The translations under genes and the position numbers were made by a program. This document shows positions 28,627 through 36,689 of a DNA stretch of 46,939 bases, in pieces. Every line of letters begins with the position of its first letter. The first letter of the stretch is position 1. The notes below the pieces were generated by a model. The model searched no databases and was not told the DNA's origin. It saw only the letters and a program-made list of their open reading frames with translations. The stretch comes from Clostridia bacterium (GTDB taxonomy: Bacteria > Bacillota > Clostridia > TANB77 > CAG-508), in the NCBI GenBank assembly GCA_022794615.1, contig JAAWFD010000003.1, positions 1 to 46,939 on the forward strand, read 5' to 3'.

Positions 28627-28968
28627 ATGAGTGAAAAAGTATATACAATTGAAGAGATAAAAGAAATGATATATGATATATTAAAAAAATATGGAATTGA
28701 GAAAGCATATCTTTTTGGATCTTATGCAAGAGGTGAAGCAAATCAGCAATCTGATGTTGATATTATGATAAAAAAAGGAAATTTAAAAACACTTTTGCAA
28801 TTATCTGCACTTGCTTATGAAATAGAACAAATTTTAAAAAAACAAATTGATATTGTAGTAGAAGAAACATATACTAATGATATACAATATGATAGTGAAA
28901 CAATAAAACTTGCTAAAAATATATTTTATAACGAAGTAAAGAAAGAGAGATTGAATATATATGAGTAA
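28627..28968 (+). CDS. mntA: MntA-type nucleotidyltransferase antitoxin
   Basis: This 113-residue minimal nucleotidyltransferase shows the active-site motif GSYARGEANQQSDVDIMI, with the two Asp residues that bind metal. In the MntA/HepT family this enzyme AMPylates a tyrosine of the HEPN toxin to silence it. GGAG (28614-28617) suits the ATG at 28627. Its end overlaps the start of the toxin gene by 8 nt, the usual arrangement for this pair. The pair may help keep the integrated element in the genome. Confidence 0.88.
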   Translation: MSEKVYTIEEIKEMIYDILKKYGIEKAYLFGSYARGEANQQSDVDIMIKKGNLKTLLQLSALAYEIEQILKKQIDIVVEETYTNDIQYDSETIKLAKNIFYNEVKKERLNIYE

Positions 28969-29320
28969 TTTAAATAGAGATTTAACAGTGTTATTACATA
29001 TGAAAGAATATTGTGAACAAATAGAAAAAACATTTGATATGTTTGGAAAAAATATAGAAGATTTTAATATAAATGTTGTATTTAGAAATGCAATTTCTAT
29101 GCCTATTTTTCAAATAGGAGAACTTGTTAATCATTTAACAGAAGATTATATTGTAGCAACACAAAATGATATAAATTGGAATGAAATAAGAGGAATGAGA
29201 AATCGTTTTGCACATGGATATTATGATATGGATTATAGCATTATTTTTGATACAGCAATAAACGATATACCTGTAATAAAGAAATTTATTGATAAAGAAA
29301 TAAAGAAATTAATGAAATAA
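28961..29320 (+). CDS. hepT: HepT-type HEPN toxin
   Basis: This 119-residue HEPN-domain protein (DUF86 type) is a likely ribonuclease toxin. The RxxxxH active site appears as RNRFAHGYYDMD near residue 86. The following tyrosines are in the position modified by MntA in the studied system. It starts inside the antitoxin gene, consistent with translational coupling, and ends before a strong terminator. Confidence 0.88.
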   Translation: MSNLNRDLTVLLHMKEYCEQIEKTFDMFGKNIEDFNINVVFRNAISMPIFQIGELVNHLTEDYIVATQNDINWNEIRGMRNRFAHGYYDMDYSIIFDTAINDIPVIKKFIDKEIKKLMK

Positions 29321-29354
29321 AAATTATTGAGATTATAGATGAAATTTAAACCTA

Positions 29355-29382
29355 AAACAGAGTGAATTTTGCTCTGTTTTTT
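29355..29382 (+). terminator. Terminator of the mntA-hepT operon
   Basis: AAACAGAG (29355-29362) pairs with CTCTGTTT (29372-29379), and the arm runs into a T-run. Confidence 0.9.
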
Positions 29383-29399
29383 CTTAAAAGTATATATAA

Positions 29400-29524
29400 A
29401 AAATCATCTCTCAGAGAGCAAAATAGGTTTTAGGAAATCTTCCTAAACAGCGAAAACGGTGTCAAAACACCAAGCTGGCGAATATTGAGCATTAAAAATG
29501 ATCCTCAATATTCGTTCTTTTTTT
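29400..29524 (+). ncRNA. Candidate structured RNA ending in a terminator
   Basis: Three structures follow in order: TTTAGGAA/TTCCTAAA around a 3-nt loop, a CAGC/GCTG stem (29448-29451 with 29474-29477) enclosing GGTGT/ACACC, and a terminator CGAATATTGAG (29479-29489) with CTCAATATTCG (29504-29514) plus a T-run. It sits between the hepT terminator and the recombinase genes. It matches no riboswitch or ribozyme I know and may be a small RNA or an attenuated leader. Confidence 0.5.
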
Positions 29525-29658
29525 GTACCCTTTTTTCTTTTTATATACCCATTTTAATCCAATACAAAAATCATATGTTAATTTATTCGTAAATTAAAGC
29601 TAAAGATTAGTCATTTTTCAAATTTAGTTTTAATAAAATTTACGAAGGTGAATAAACA

Positions 29659-29796
29659 ATGAATGAAAATGATAAAGAGAAAAAAGAACAAGTTATTTAT
29701 ATATTTAACAATAACAAAGAAGATATAAATATACAAATACAAAAGAGTTTTATTTCATACATTAAAGATACAACTAAAAGTGATAAAGAGCATTGA
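29659..29796 (+). CDS. 45-residue ORF upstream of the recombinase
   Basis: This short charged protein begins MNENDKEKKEQVIYIFNNNK. GAAGGTG stands 8 nt before the ATG. A short ORF just upstream of a large serine recombinase is common in small clostridial elements, so it is probably real. Its role is unknown; an accessory DNA-binding or excision role is only a guess. Confidence 0.55.
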   Translation: MNENDKEKKEQVIYIFNNNKEDINIQIQKSFISYIKDTTKSDKEH

Positions 29797-29826
29797 ATAT
29801 TTGAATAAATAGCTATATAATCTTTC

Positions 29827-29841
29827 TAGCAGGTGATTGCT
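29827..29841 (+). promoter_or_regulatory. Recombinase-leader copy of the 15-bp motif
   Basis: TAGCAGGTGATTGCT is the exact reverse complement of 27562-27576 at the left end. Here it also forms a hairpin, CTAGCA/TGCTAG (29826-29831 with 29838-29843), just before the ribosome site GGAGGT. Binding by the recombinase would give autoregulation. Confidence 0.5.
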
Positions 29842-29859
29842 AGAATAATGGAGGTGCAA

Positions 29860-31474
29860 ATGAGTTTTAGCAATCAAAACGCCATAAATAAAGCATTTAA
29901 AGTAGGAATATATATACGTTTATCTCGTGAAGATGGAGACAAATTAGAAAGTGATAGTATTTCAAATCAAAGAGATATTTTGCAAAGATATATAAAAGAA
30001 AATCAGCTTATTTTTATAGATGAGTACAAAGATGATGGGATTTCACGGAACAACTTTTGATAGACCAGATTTTAATCGAATGATACAAGATATAGAAAAC
30101 AAAAAAATTAATATGATTATTACAAAAGACTTATCAAGACTTGGAAGGGATTATATAAAAACAGGTTACTATATAGAAAATTACTTTCCAGAAAAAAATG
30201 TAAGATATGTTTCGGTATTAGATGGAATAGATACATTTTTAGATAGTACAAACAATGATGTAACACCTTTTAAAGCAATTATAAATGATATGTATGCAAA
30301 AGATATTTCCAAAAAAATTAAAGGAGTTTTACGAGAAAAGGAATTAAAAGGAGAATATTTAGGAAGTATCGCCCCCTATGGGTATAAAAAAAGTGCAATA
30401 TATAAAAACAAGCTAGAGATAGACAAAAATGTATCTTATGTAGTAGAAAAAATATTCGAGCTATATTTAAAAGGAAACGGATTACAAAAAATATCAAATA
30501 TTTTAGATGAAGAAGGAATTGATCCCCCCAGTAAATATCTAGGTTTAAAACATCAAAGAACAACATGGAATCCTAAATCCATAAGAGCAATGCTTATAAA
30601 TGAAGTATATATTGGAAATACTGTTCAAAATAAATGTGTTTCTGTTTCCTATAAAGTAAAAAAGCGAAAACCTAAAAATGAAAGTGAATATATAAGAGTA
30701 GAAAATACTCATCAACCTATTATTGAAAAAGATATATTTATTAAAGCACAAGAAATTTTAAAAAGTAAAAAAAGTCTATCAACACCAAAACATACTGAAC
30801 TATTAAAAGGATTAATCTTTTGCCATAATTGTGGTAGGCAACTTAGAATTTGTTATCGAGGGAAAGTTAATAAGATTGGCTACATAGATTGTAGTTTAGC
30901 TAGAGGAAAAGATAAGAAATGCAAAACTTGTAACTATAATTATAACAAATTTGAAAATAAAGTGCTTAACAATATAAAAGATATAGTTAATACATTTTGC
31001 GATAAAAATGCTTTAAAATTGATATATGAGAAAAATAAAGATAGTTATTCTACACTTATAAAAGTGGAAGAAGAAAAACTATTAAATATAAAAAATAAAA
31101 TAGAAGATGTATCAAAAAAATTAGATAAAATGTATATGGACAACTTAAATGGAATTATAACAGATAACGATTACTTTAGATATTCAAGAGATTTTATAGA
31201 GCAGAAAGAAAAGTTAATAAAGGATAAAAACAATATACAAGACAAAATAAAAATATTGCAAAATAACATTCAAGTAAATCAAGATAAAGAAAAAGCTGAC
31301 AAAGTAATTGAAGAATTTTTGAAATTTGAAAATCCAAGTAAAAAGATATTGTTTGAATTAATAGATAGAATAGAATTAGATGAGTTTAAAAACATATACA
31401 TATACTTTAATTTTTCGGAATTAAACATTGTGAAAGAACAATTAAGTAATATGAATTTTATAGAAAGTGCATAG
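29860..31474 (+). CDS. Large serine recombinase, frame broken at 30046
   Basis: Read through one base shift this encodes about 537 residues of the TnpX/TndX type. The N-terminal resolvase domain has the catalytic serine in GIYIRLSREDGD, then SISNQRD, DGIS-GTTFDRPDFNRMI and KDLSRLGRDYI. The recombinase domain follows, with APYGYKK and WNPKSIRAMLINEVYIGN. The zinc-ribbon region has FCHNCGRQL and KCKTCNYNY. A C-terminal coiled coil (about 400-500) comes last. The first frame stops at 30058-30060, and removing C30046 joins both parts. It should catalyse integration and excision of the element. The start at 29860 follows GGAGGT. Confidence 0.85.
30037..30060 (+). other. +1 frameshift site at in-frame CGG (recombinase)
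   Basis: Frame one reads ATT TCA CGG AAC AAC TTT TGA. Skipping C30046 gives ATT TCA GGA ACA ACT TTT GAT, which encodes the conserved GTTFDRPDF motif. The bypassed codon is again CGG after a codon ending in CA. Confidence 0.75.
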
Positions 31475-31506
31475 TTAACAAAACTTAAGTTGGTAAAAAA
31501 AGCAAT

Positions 31507-31514
31507 GCCTCACA
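31507..31514 (+). other. attR core of the element
   Basis: GCCTCACA repeats the left core and is again in the peroxiredoxin frame, followed by the native codons CTTAGCATGG for His-Leu-Ala-Trp. GTTGGTA (31489-31495) lies just inside the element. Confidence 0.8.
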
Positions 31515-31983
31515 CTTAGCATGGATATATGATATATATATAAGAACAGGAGTAAAAGTACCATTCCCAATAATAGCAGACAGAAATGGAGCAATAGCAA
31601 GAAAATATGGAATGATATCAAATGATGTAAGCACAACAGAAACAGTAAGAAATGTATTCATAATAGATGATAAAGGAATAGTAAGAACAATATTAGTATA
31701 TCCACTAAATATAGGAAGATTTATACCTGAAATAATAAGAATAATCCAAGCATTACAAATAGCAGATTGTAACAAAGCATCAACACCAGCAAATTGGATA
31801 CCAAATCAACCATTAATAATGCCAGCACCAAAGACATATCCAGAATTACAAGAAAGAGTAGACTACATAAATCAAAATAGAAATGGAATTAATTGGTATT
31901 TAAGTTTTAAAGAATCAAGCGAAGAATGTAACAAGAATATATGTGGAGAAGAGAATAAGAAGGAAGAAAAAGAAGAATGTTAA
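31507..31983 (+). pseudogene. Peroxiredoxin (Prx6-type), 3' part
   Basis: This segment continues the split peroxiredoxin: ASHLAWIYDIYIRTGVKVPF, then VFIIDDKGIVR and the long Prx6-type C-terminal arm with NWIPNQPLIMPAPKTYPELQERV. Cysteines in ADCNK and ECNKNICG could include resolving residues. Joined at the core to the 5' part at 27276 it makes a 239-residue protein of normal Prx6 length. Its codons look intact, with no stops or shifts. That suggests the insertion is recent or that the gene is still used after excision. Confidence 0.9.
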
Positions 31984-32011
31984 AAGTCTTTATTAAAAAT
32001 AAAGACTTTTT
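31982..32011 (+). terminator. Terminator of the peroxiredoxin gene
   Basis: AAAAGTCTTTATT (31982-31994) pairs with AATAAAGACTTTT (31998-32010) around AAA, and T residues follow. Confidence 0.9.
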
Positions 32012-32146
32012 ATGCTAAGTATGATATCATAATATTTTTTTAATCTAGGAATACAAACTAAAGTTAAAGAAAAGAAAATTCTTTTAGAATTTACAATACA
32101 TATAAAAAGCAAAAATGCAAATACTAAAGAAAAAGGAGGAAATAAA

Positions 32147-32314
32147 ATGGAAAAGAAACAAAAAATTAATTGTACTGTAAAATCATGTATATATAATGAT
32201 AACGAGCATAAAGAATGCGACTTAGAGGCAATAATAGTAACACCAATAAAAAAATGCAATACAGGAAAAGCTGATGAATCACAATGTTCAAGCTATAAAT
32301 GTATAGAAAAATAA
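32147..32314 (+). CDS. Small Cys-rich protein (DUF1540-like)
   Basis: This 55-residue protein has regularly spaced cysteines: INCTVKSCIYN, KECD, KKCNTG, SQCSSYKC. The pattern matches small DUF1540-type proteins of Clostridia, which may bind metal; their role is unknown. AAAGGAGG (32132-32139) stands 7 nt before the ATG. It lies alone between the peroxiredoxin terminator and the aldolase promoter. Confidence 0.75.
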   Translation: MEKKQKINCTVKSCIYNDNEHKECDLEAIIVTPIKKCNTGKADESQCSSYKCIEK

Positions 32315-32342
32315 TGATATAAAAAACTAAGAAGAATAACTA

Positions 32343-32371
32343 TTGACATATAATAAAAATAGAAATAAAAT
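32343..32371 (+). promoter_or_regulatory. Sigma-A promoter of the aldolase gene
   Basis: TTGACA (32343-32348) and TAAAAT (32366-32371) are spaced by exactly 17 nt. Confidence 0.85.
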
Positions 32372-32407
32372 AGCGATATAAAACAAGAAAGAATAGGAGT
32401 GATTTTT

Positions 32408-33340
32408 ATGCCATTAGTAACGACAAAAGAAATGTTTGAAAAATCGATGAAAGAAGGATATGCAATAGGAGCATTCAATGTAAACAATATGGAGATAATA
32501 CAAGCGATAGTAGATGCAGCAGCTGAAGCAAACTCACCAGTGATATTACAAGCATCATCAAGTGCAATAAAATACGCAAGAATAAATTATTTAATGAAAA
32601 TGGTAGAAGCAGCAATAGAAGAACATCCAAATGTACCAGTAGCAATACACTTAGACCATGGACCAGACTTTGAAACATGTAAAATGTGTATAGATGCAGG
32701 ATTTACATCAGTAATGATAGATGGTTCAAAATATGATTTTGAAGAAAATGTAGAAATAACAAAGAAAGTTGTAGAATATGCACACTCAAAAGGAGTAGTA
32801 GTAGAAGCAGAATTAGGAAAATTAGCAGGAATAGAAGATGATGTAAATGTATCATCAGCAGATGCAATGTATACAGACCCAAGCCAGGCACAAGAATTTG
32901 TAGAAAGGACAGGATGTGATTCGTTAGCAATAGCAATAGGAACGAGCCATGGGGCATATAAATTCAAAGGAGAAGCAAAATTAAGATTTGATATATTAAA
33001 AGAAATAAAAAGCAGAATACCAAATACACCAATAGTATTACATGGAGCATCAACAGTAATACCTGAACTAGTAGAAATGTGCAATCAATATGGAGGAAAC
33101 ATACCAGGAGCAAAAGGAGTTCCAGATGAAATGCTTAAAGAAGCAAGTGTTTCAGGAGTATCAAAAATAAATGTAGATACAGACTTAAGATTAGCAATGA
33201 CAGCAGGAATAAGAAAAGTATTTACAGAAGACCCAAGTGCATTTGACCCAAGAAAATATTTAACACCAGCAAGAGACTTAATAAAAGAAACAGTAAAACA
33301 CAAAATAGAGAATGTTTTTGGCTCAAGTAATAAAGCATAA
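32408..33340 (+). CDS. fba: Class II fructose-1,6-bisphosphate aldolase
   Basis: This 310-residue zinc enzyme splits fructose-1,6-bisphosphate into dihydroxyacetone phosphate and glyceraldehyde-3-phosphate in glycolysis. Family motifs: AFNVNNME near the N-terminus, the zinc and catalytic region VAIHLDHGPDFETC (about 80), SVMIDGS, VEAELGKLAGIED, GTSHGAYK (zinc His) and VLHGASTV followed by KINVDTDLR. The start is at 32408 behind AGGAG; the upstream GTG at 32399 is too close to that site. It is strongly promoted and followed by its own terminator, as expected for a highly expressed gene. Confidence 0.96.
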   Translation: MPLVTTKEMFEKSMKEGYAIGAFNVNNMEIIQAIVDAAAEANSPVILQASSSAIKYARINYLMKMVEAAIEEHPNVPVAIHLDHGPDFETCKMCIDAGFTSVMIDGSKYDFEENVEITKKVVEYAHSKGVVVEAELGKLAGIEDDVNVSSADAMYTDPSQAQEFVERTGCDSLAIAIGTSHGAYKFKGEAKLRFDILKEIKSRIPNTPIVLHGASTVIPELVEMCNQYGGNIPGAKGVPDEMLKEASVSGVSKINVDTDLRLAMTAGIRKVFTEDPSAFDPRKYLTPARDLIKETVKHKIENVFGSSNKA

Positions 33341-33362
33341 GATAAATATATAAAATAAAAAG

Positions 33363-33408
33363 AAATTAAGATAGTTAAAATTATATAATTTTACTATCTT
33401 AATTTTTT
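33363..33408 (+). terminator. Terminator of the aldolase gene
   Basis: AAATTAAGATAG (33363-33374) pairs with CTATCTTAATTT (33394-33405), with a further AT stem inside and a T-run after it. Confidence 0.85.
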
Positions 33409-33457
33409 ATTATATTTTTATTTTTACGATACGAATTTAAATAGAATTAATGAGAGT

Positions 33458-33546
33458 AGTATATATTTTTTTTTATTTTAGCTTTTTTTCCAGGCAACGG
33501 TGATTACCGTCGCCTGGAAAATTAGTAGTTTTTTAAAATATATACT
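33458..33546 (+). repeat. Dispersed hairpin repeat, copy 3
   Basis: This is the best-preserved copy: 89 bp with 12-bp terminal inverted repeats AGTATATATTTT (33458-33469) and AAAATATATACT (33535-33546). The core (33490-33517) pairs CCAGGC with GCCTGG and ACGGT with ACCGT around GATT. It lies between convergent fba and the Rieske-FAD oxidoreductase gene. Confidence 0.85.
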
Positions 33547-33579
33547 ATATACAATTTGTTATAAAAATAAAAATTAAGA

Positions 33580-35100
33580 TTAAGATAAATCATTCAAATC
33601 GATGATTTTCAAACTCTTATTAGCAGGATTATAAATATTATGTCCCATGTAATCAAAACGAGAGCCATGGCAAGGGCAATCCCAGGTTTTATCTAAATTA
33701 TTCCAAGTAAGAAGACATCCTAAATGAGAGCAATTAGGTTTCAAAGCAAAAATATTACCATTAGTATCTTTATAAATTCCTACATTAACACCATTTAGAT
33801 TAATAATAGCACCATTATCATAAGCAATATTAGAAATAGCCTCATGAGGAACTCTAAATTTTTCAAAAACTAAAGAGTTTGCAGTTTGCTTAACCATATT
33901 TTTTACTTCCCACCTATTTTTAATAAAATCAAAGCGTTTACTATTAAAAATATCAGCAAATTTATTAGATTTACCCAAAATCTTATCAGTAATAATATTA
34001 GCAGCAAGATTAGAACTTGTAATACCCCATTTTTTAAATCCTGTACCTACATACACATGAGGCATAATATTAGAAAATTCTCCGATATAAGGAATTTTAT
34101 CAAGGCTAATACAATCTTCAGTATTCCATCTAAATAAAACCTCAGAAGAAGGATACAATTTAAAAACTTCTTTTTCCAATTCAGCATAGTGAGAGTCATT
34201 TTCAATAGCTTCCCCTGTTTTATGGTCCGACCCAACGACAACAAGAATTTTTTTACCATTATAATCGGCAGTTCTAAAAGAAAAAATTGGAGGAGTAACA
34301 TTAATATACATACCATCAAATAATTTTGAGTGAGTATCAACAGCAATACCATAAGAAGTAGATTGATACATTTTAGTAAAATAAAAACCAGGTGCACTCA
34401 AAATAGGATAATGTGTGGCAATTACTACTTTATTTGCTTTAACATTTGCAGAAGGTGTAACAATAATGTATCCATTACTTTTACTATCTTTAGCAATATC
34501 ATTAACATTAGTATTAGTATAAATAGAATTGCCAGAATTAGTAATATAAGAAGATAGACCCATCATATATTTACTACAATTAAATTGAGCTTGATTAGGA
34601 AACTTAATAGCAGCAGAGACTTTAAATGGAAGACTAGTTTTAGAAAGGAATTCAGCCTTAAATCCCAACTTATTTACAGCTGAAACTTCACTCTCAATTT
34701 GAGGAACTTCATCTAATTTAGTTGTATAAACATAGTTATCTTGCCATTCAAAATCACAATCAATATTATTACTATCAATTATATCTTTTATATTAGATAT
34801 AGCTTGTTCATTAGCATTCAAATATTTTTTAGCAAATTTTTCATCAAAATCTTTAATAAGGTGGTCGTAAAATAAACCATGTTGGCTTGTGATTTTTCCT
34901 GTTGTATTACCACTAGTCTTAATACCAATACTAGCCTCTCTTTCAAGAATAGTAACTTTTTTACCAGCTTTAGCCAAATAATACCCAGTACTTAAACCAA
35001 AAAGACCAGCACCAATAATACATATGTCAGTAGAAATATCTTCTTTTAATTGAGAAAAATTACCTTTATCTTTTGTAGAATCTATCCAAAGTGAACTCAT
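33580..35100 (-). CDS. FAD-dependent oxidoreductase with Rieske domain
   Basis: This 506-residue protein has two parts. The N-terminal DAO-type flavoprotein (about 1-400) has the dinucleotide-binding motif CIIGAGLFGLSTGYYLA and TSGNTTGKITSQHG. The C-terminal Rieske domain (about 420-506) has the cluster ligands CSHLGC and CPCHGSRFD. Such fusions are found in many Firmicutes and are thought to move electrons from an amine or similar substrate to the [2Fe-2S] cluster; the substrate is unknown. I choose the ATG at 35100 (MSSLWIDS) because GGAGG lies 5 nt before it. The 50 upstream in-frame residues are hydrophobic but have no ribosome site. Confidence 0.88.
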   Translation of the reverse strand: MSSLWIDSTKDKGNFSQLKEDISTDICIIGAGLFGLSTGYYLAKAGKKVTILEREASIGIKTSGNTTGKITSQHGLFYDHLIKDFDEKFAKKYLNANEQAISNIKDIIDSNNIDCDFEWQDNYVYTTKLDEVPQIESEVSAVNKLGFKAEFLSKTSLPFKVSAAIKFPNQAQFNCSKYMMGLSSYITNSGNSIYTNTNVNDIAKDSKSNGYIIVTPSANVKANKVVIATHYPILSAPGFYFTKMYQSTSYGIAVDTHSKLFDGMYINVTPPIFSFRTADYNGKKILVVVGSDHKTGEAIENDSHYAELEKEVFKLYPSSEVLFRWNTEDCISLDKIPYIGEFSNIMPHVYVGTGFKKWGITSSNLAANIITDKILGKSNKFADIFNSKRFDFIKNRWEVKNMVKQTANSLVFEKFRVPHEAISNIAYDNGAIINLNGVNVGIYKDTNGNIFALKPNCSHLGCLLTWNNLDKTWDCPCHGSRFDYMGHNIYNPANKSLKIIDLNDLS

Positions 35101-35291
35101 AAAAACCTCCATAAAATAAACAAAATAAATTCTAAGAATTAGTATCCCCAATTTTTGAATAAATTTGCAAAAAATATAGAAAAATAAAAAATATAATGTT
35201 ATACTAAAGAAAATTTTACATAGCAAAATCGAGGAAGTCGACAGATGCATATGTATAAATAATGTAAAAATAAGAAAGGAAAGTTGAGGTA

Positions 35292-36689
35292 ATGGAAGAA
35301 AAATTAAGTGACAGATTATTTAATAAGAAAGAAAATGGTTGGGAAAAAATAGATACAAGAGAAAAAGAAGCAATATTCACATTTTCAAATGGTTATATTA
35401 ATTTCCTAAACAAATCAAAAACAGAAAGAGAAGCAATAAAAAGTGCAAAAAAGATAGCAGAAGAAAATGGTTTTAGAGATATAGCAACATATGAAAGCTT
35501 AAAGGCAGGAGACAAAGTATATTTTATAAATAGAGACAAAAGTATGTATTTAGCAATAATAGGAGAAAATAAAATAGAAGAAGGAATGCATATAATAGGA
35601 TCGCATGTAGACTCACCAAGATTAGACTTAAAACCAAATCCATTATATGAAGATTCAGGATTTGCGTATTTCAAAACACACTATTATGGCGGAATAAAGA
35701 AATACCAATGGACAACAATACCACTAAGTATACATGGGGTAATAGTAAAGGCAAATGGAGAAAAAATAGAAGTAAATATAGGAGAAGATGACAATGACCC
35801 AATATTTACAATAACAGATTTATTACCACATTTAGCAATGGACCAAATGGAAAAGAAATTAAAAAATGGAATATCAGGAGAGGACTTAAACTTATTAATA
35901 GGAAGCATACCATATAATGAGGAAAAAGAAACAGAAAAAATAAAATTAAATATAATGAATATATTAAACCAAAAATATGGAATGACAGAAAAAGACTTTT
36001 TAAGTAGTGAAATAGAACTAGTACCAGCATTTAAAGCACGTTCATTAGGATTTGATGAAAGTATGGTAGCAAGTTATGGTCAAGATGATAGAGTATGTGC
36101 ATACACATCATTAATTGCAATGATGCATTTAGAAAATGTAAAGAATACAGCAGTATGCATATTATCAGACAAAGAAGAAATAGGAAGTATGGGAAATACA
36201 GGAATGGAATCACATATGTTTGACTATTTCATATCTGAATTATTAAATAAAACAGGAGAAAATAGACCAAATTTATTAGACAAAGTATTCTGTTACTCAA
36301 AAATGTTATCATCAGATGTAGATGCAGGATATGACCCAATATATGCATCAGTATCAGAAAAGAATAATTCCGCATTTTTAGGAAGAGGTGTAGGATTAAA
36401 CAAATATACAGGTGCAAGAGGAAAATCAGGAGCATCTGATGCAAATGCCGAATATGTGGCATGGATAAGAAACTTATTAGAGAAAAATGATATAAGATAT
36501 CAAATATCAGAACTTGGAAAAGTTGATATTGGTGGAGGAGGCACTATTGCATATATATTAGCAGATAAAGGAGTAGACGTAATAGACTGTGGAGTTCCAG
36601 TATTATCAATGCATGCACCATATGAAGTTACTAGTAAATATGATATTTATTCTGCTTTTAAAACTTATAAGGCATTTTGGAATGAGTAG
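35292..36689 (+). CDS. M18 family aminopeptidase
   Basis: This 465-residue zinc aminopeptidase removes N-terminal residues, often acidic ones, from peptides in the cytoplasm. M18 signatures include GSHVDSPRLDLKPNPLYE (metal His and Asp), YYGGIKKYQWTTIPLSIHG, YGQDDRVCAYTS, DKEEIGSMGNTGMES and SMHAPYEVTSKYD near the C-terminus. The length fits the family. AAAGGA lies upstream of the ATG at 35292. The gene is alone on the plus strand, followed by two hairpins and a terminator. Confidence 0.93.
   Translation: MEEKLSDRLFNKKENGWEKIDTREKEAIFTFSNGYINFLNKSKTEREAIKSAKKIAEENGFRDIATYESLKAGDKVYFINRDKSMYLAIIGENKIEEGMHIIGSHVDSPRLDLKPNPLYEDSGFAYFKTHYYGGIKKYQWTTIPLSIHGVIVKANGEKIEVNIGEDDNDPIFTITDLLPHLAMDQMEKKLKNGISGEDLNLLIGSIPYNEEKETEKIKLNIMNILNQKYGMTEKDFLSSEIELVPAFKARSLGFDESMVASYGQDDRVCAYTSLIAMMHLENVKNTAVCILSDKEEIGSMGNTGMESHMFDYFISELLNKTGENRPNLLDKVFCYSKMLSSDVDAGYDPIYASVSEKNNSAFLGRGVGLNKYTGARGKSGASDANAEYVAWIRNLLEKNDIRYQISELGKVDIGGGGTIAYILADKGVDVIDCGVPVLSMHAPYEVTSKYDIYSAFKTYKAFWNE

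Larger units (their letters stand above)
27519..31514 (+). mobile_element. 4-kb serine-recombinase integrative element in the Prx gene
   Basis: The element is bounded by direct copies of the core GCCTCACA at 27519-27526 and 31507-31514, giving a 3988-bp unit. It carries a Cys-His-Asp protein, an MntA/HepT-type toxin-antitoxin pair, a candidate structured RNA, a 45-residue ORF and a large serine recombinase next to the right end. The ends carry inverted GTTGGTA (31489-31495) and TACCAAC (27544-27550). The 13-mer TAAAAAAAGCAAT appears at both ends (27555 and 31494). It has no conjugation genes, so it is a small excisable or mobilisable element. Confidence 0.88.

Noticed and set aside
1..33546. 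The dispersed hairpin repeats as a CRISPR array
   Set aside because: The copies are more than 10 kb apart, one is inverted, and there are no regular spacers or cas genes.
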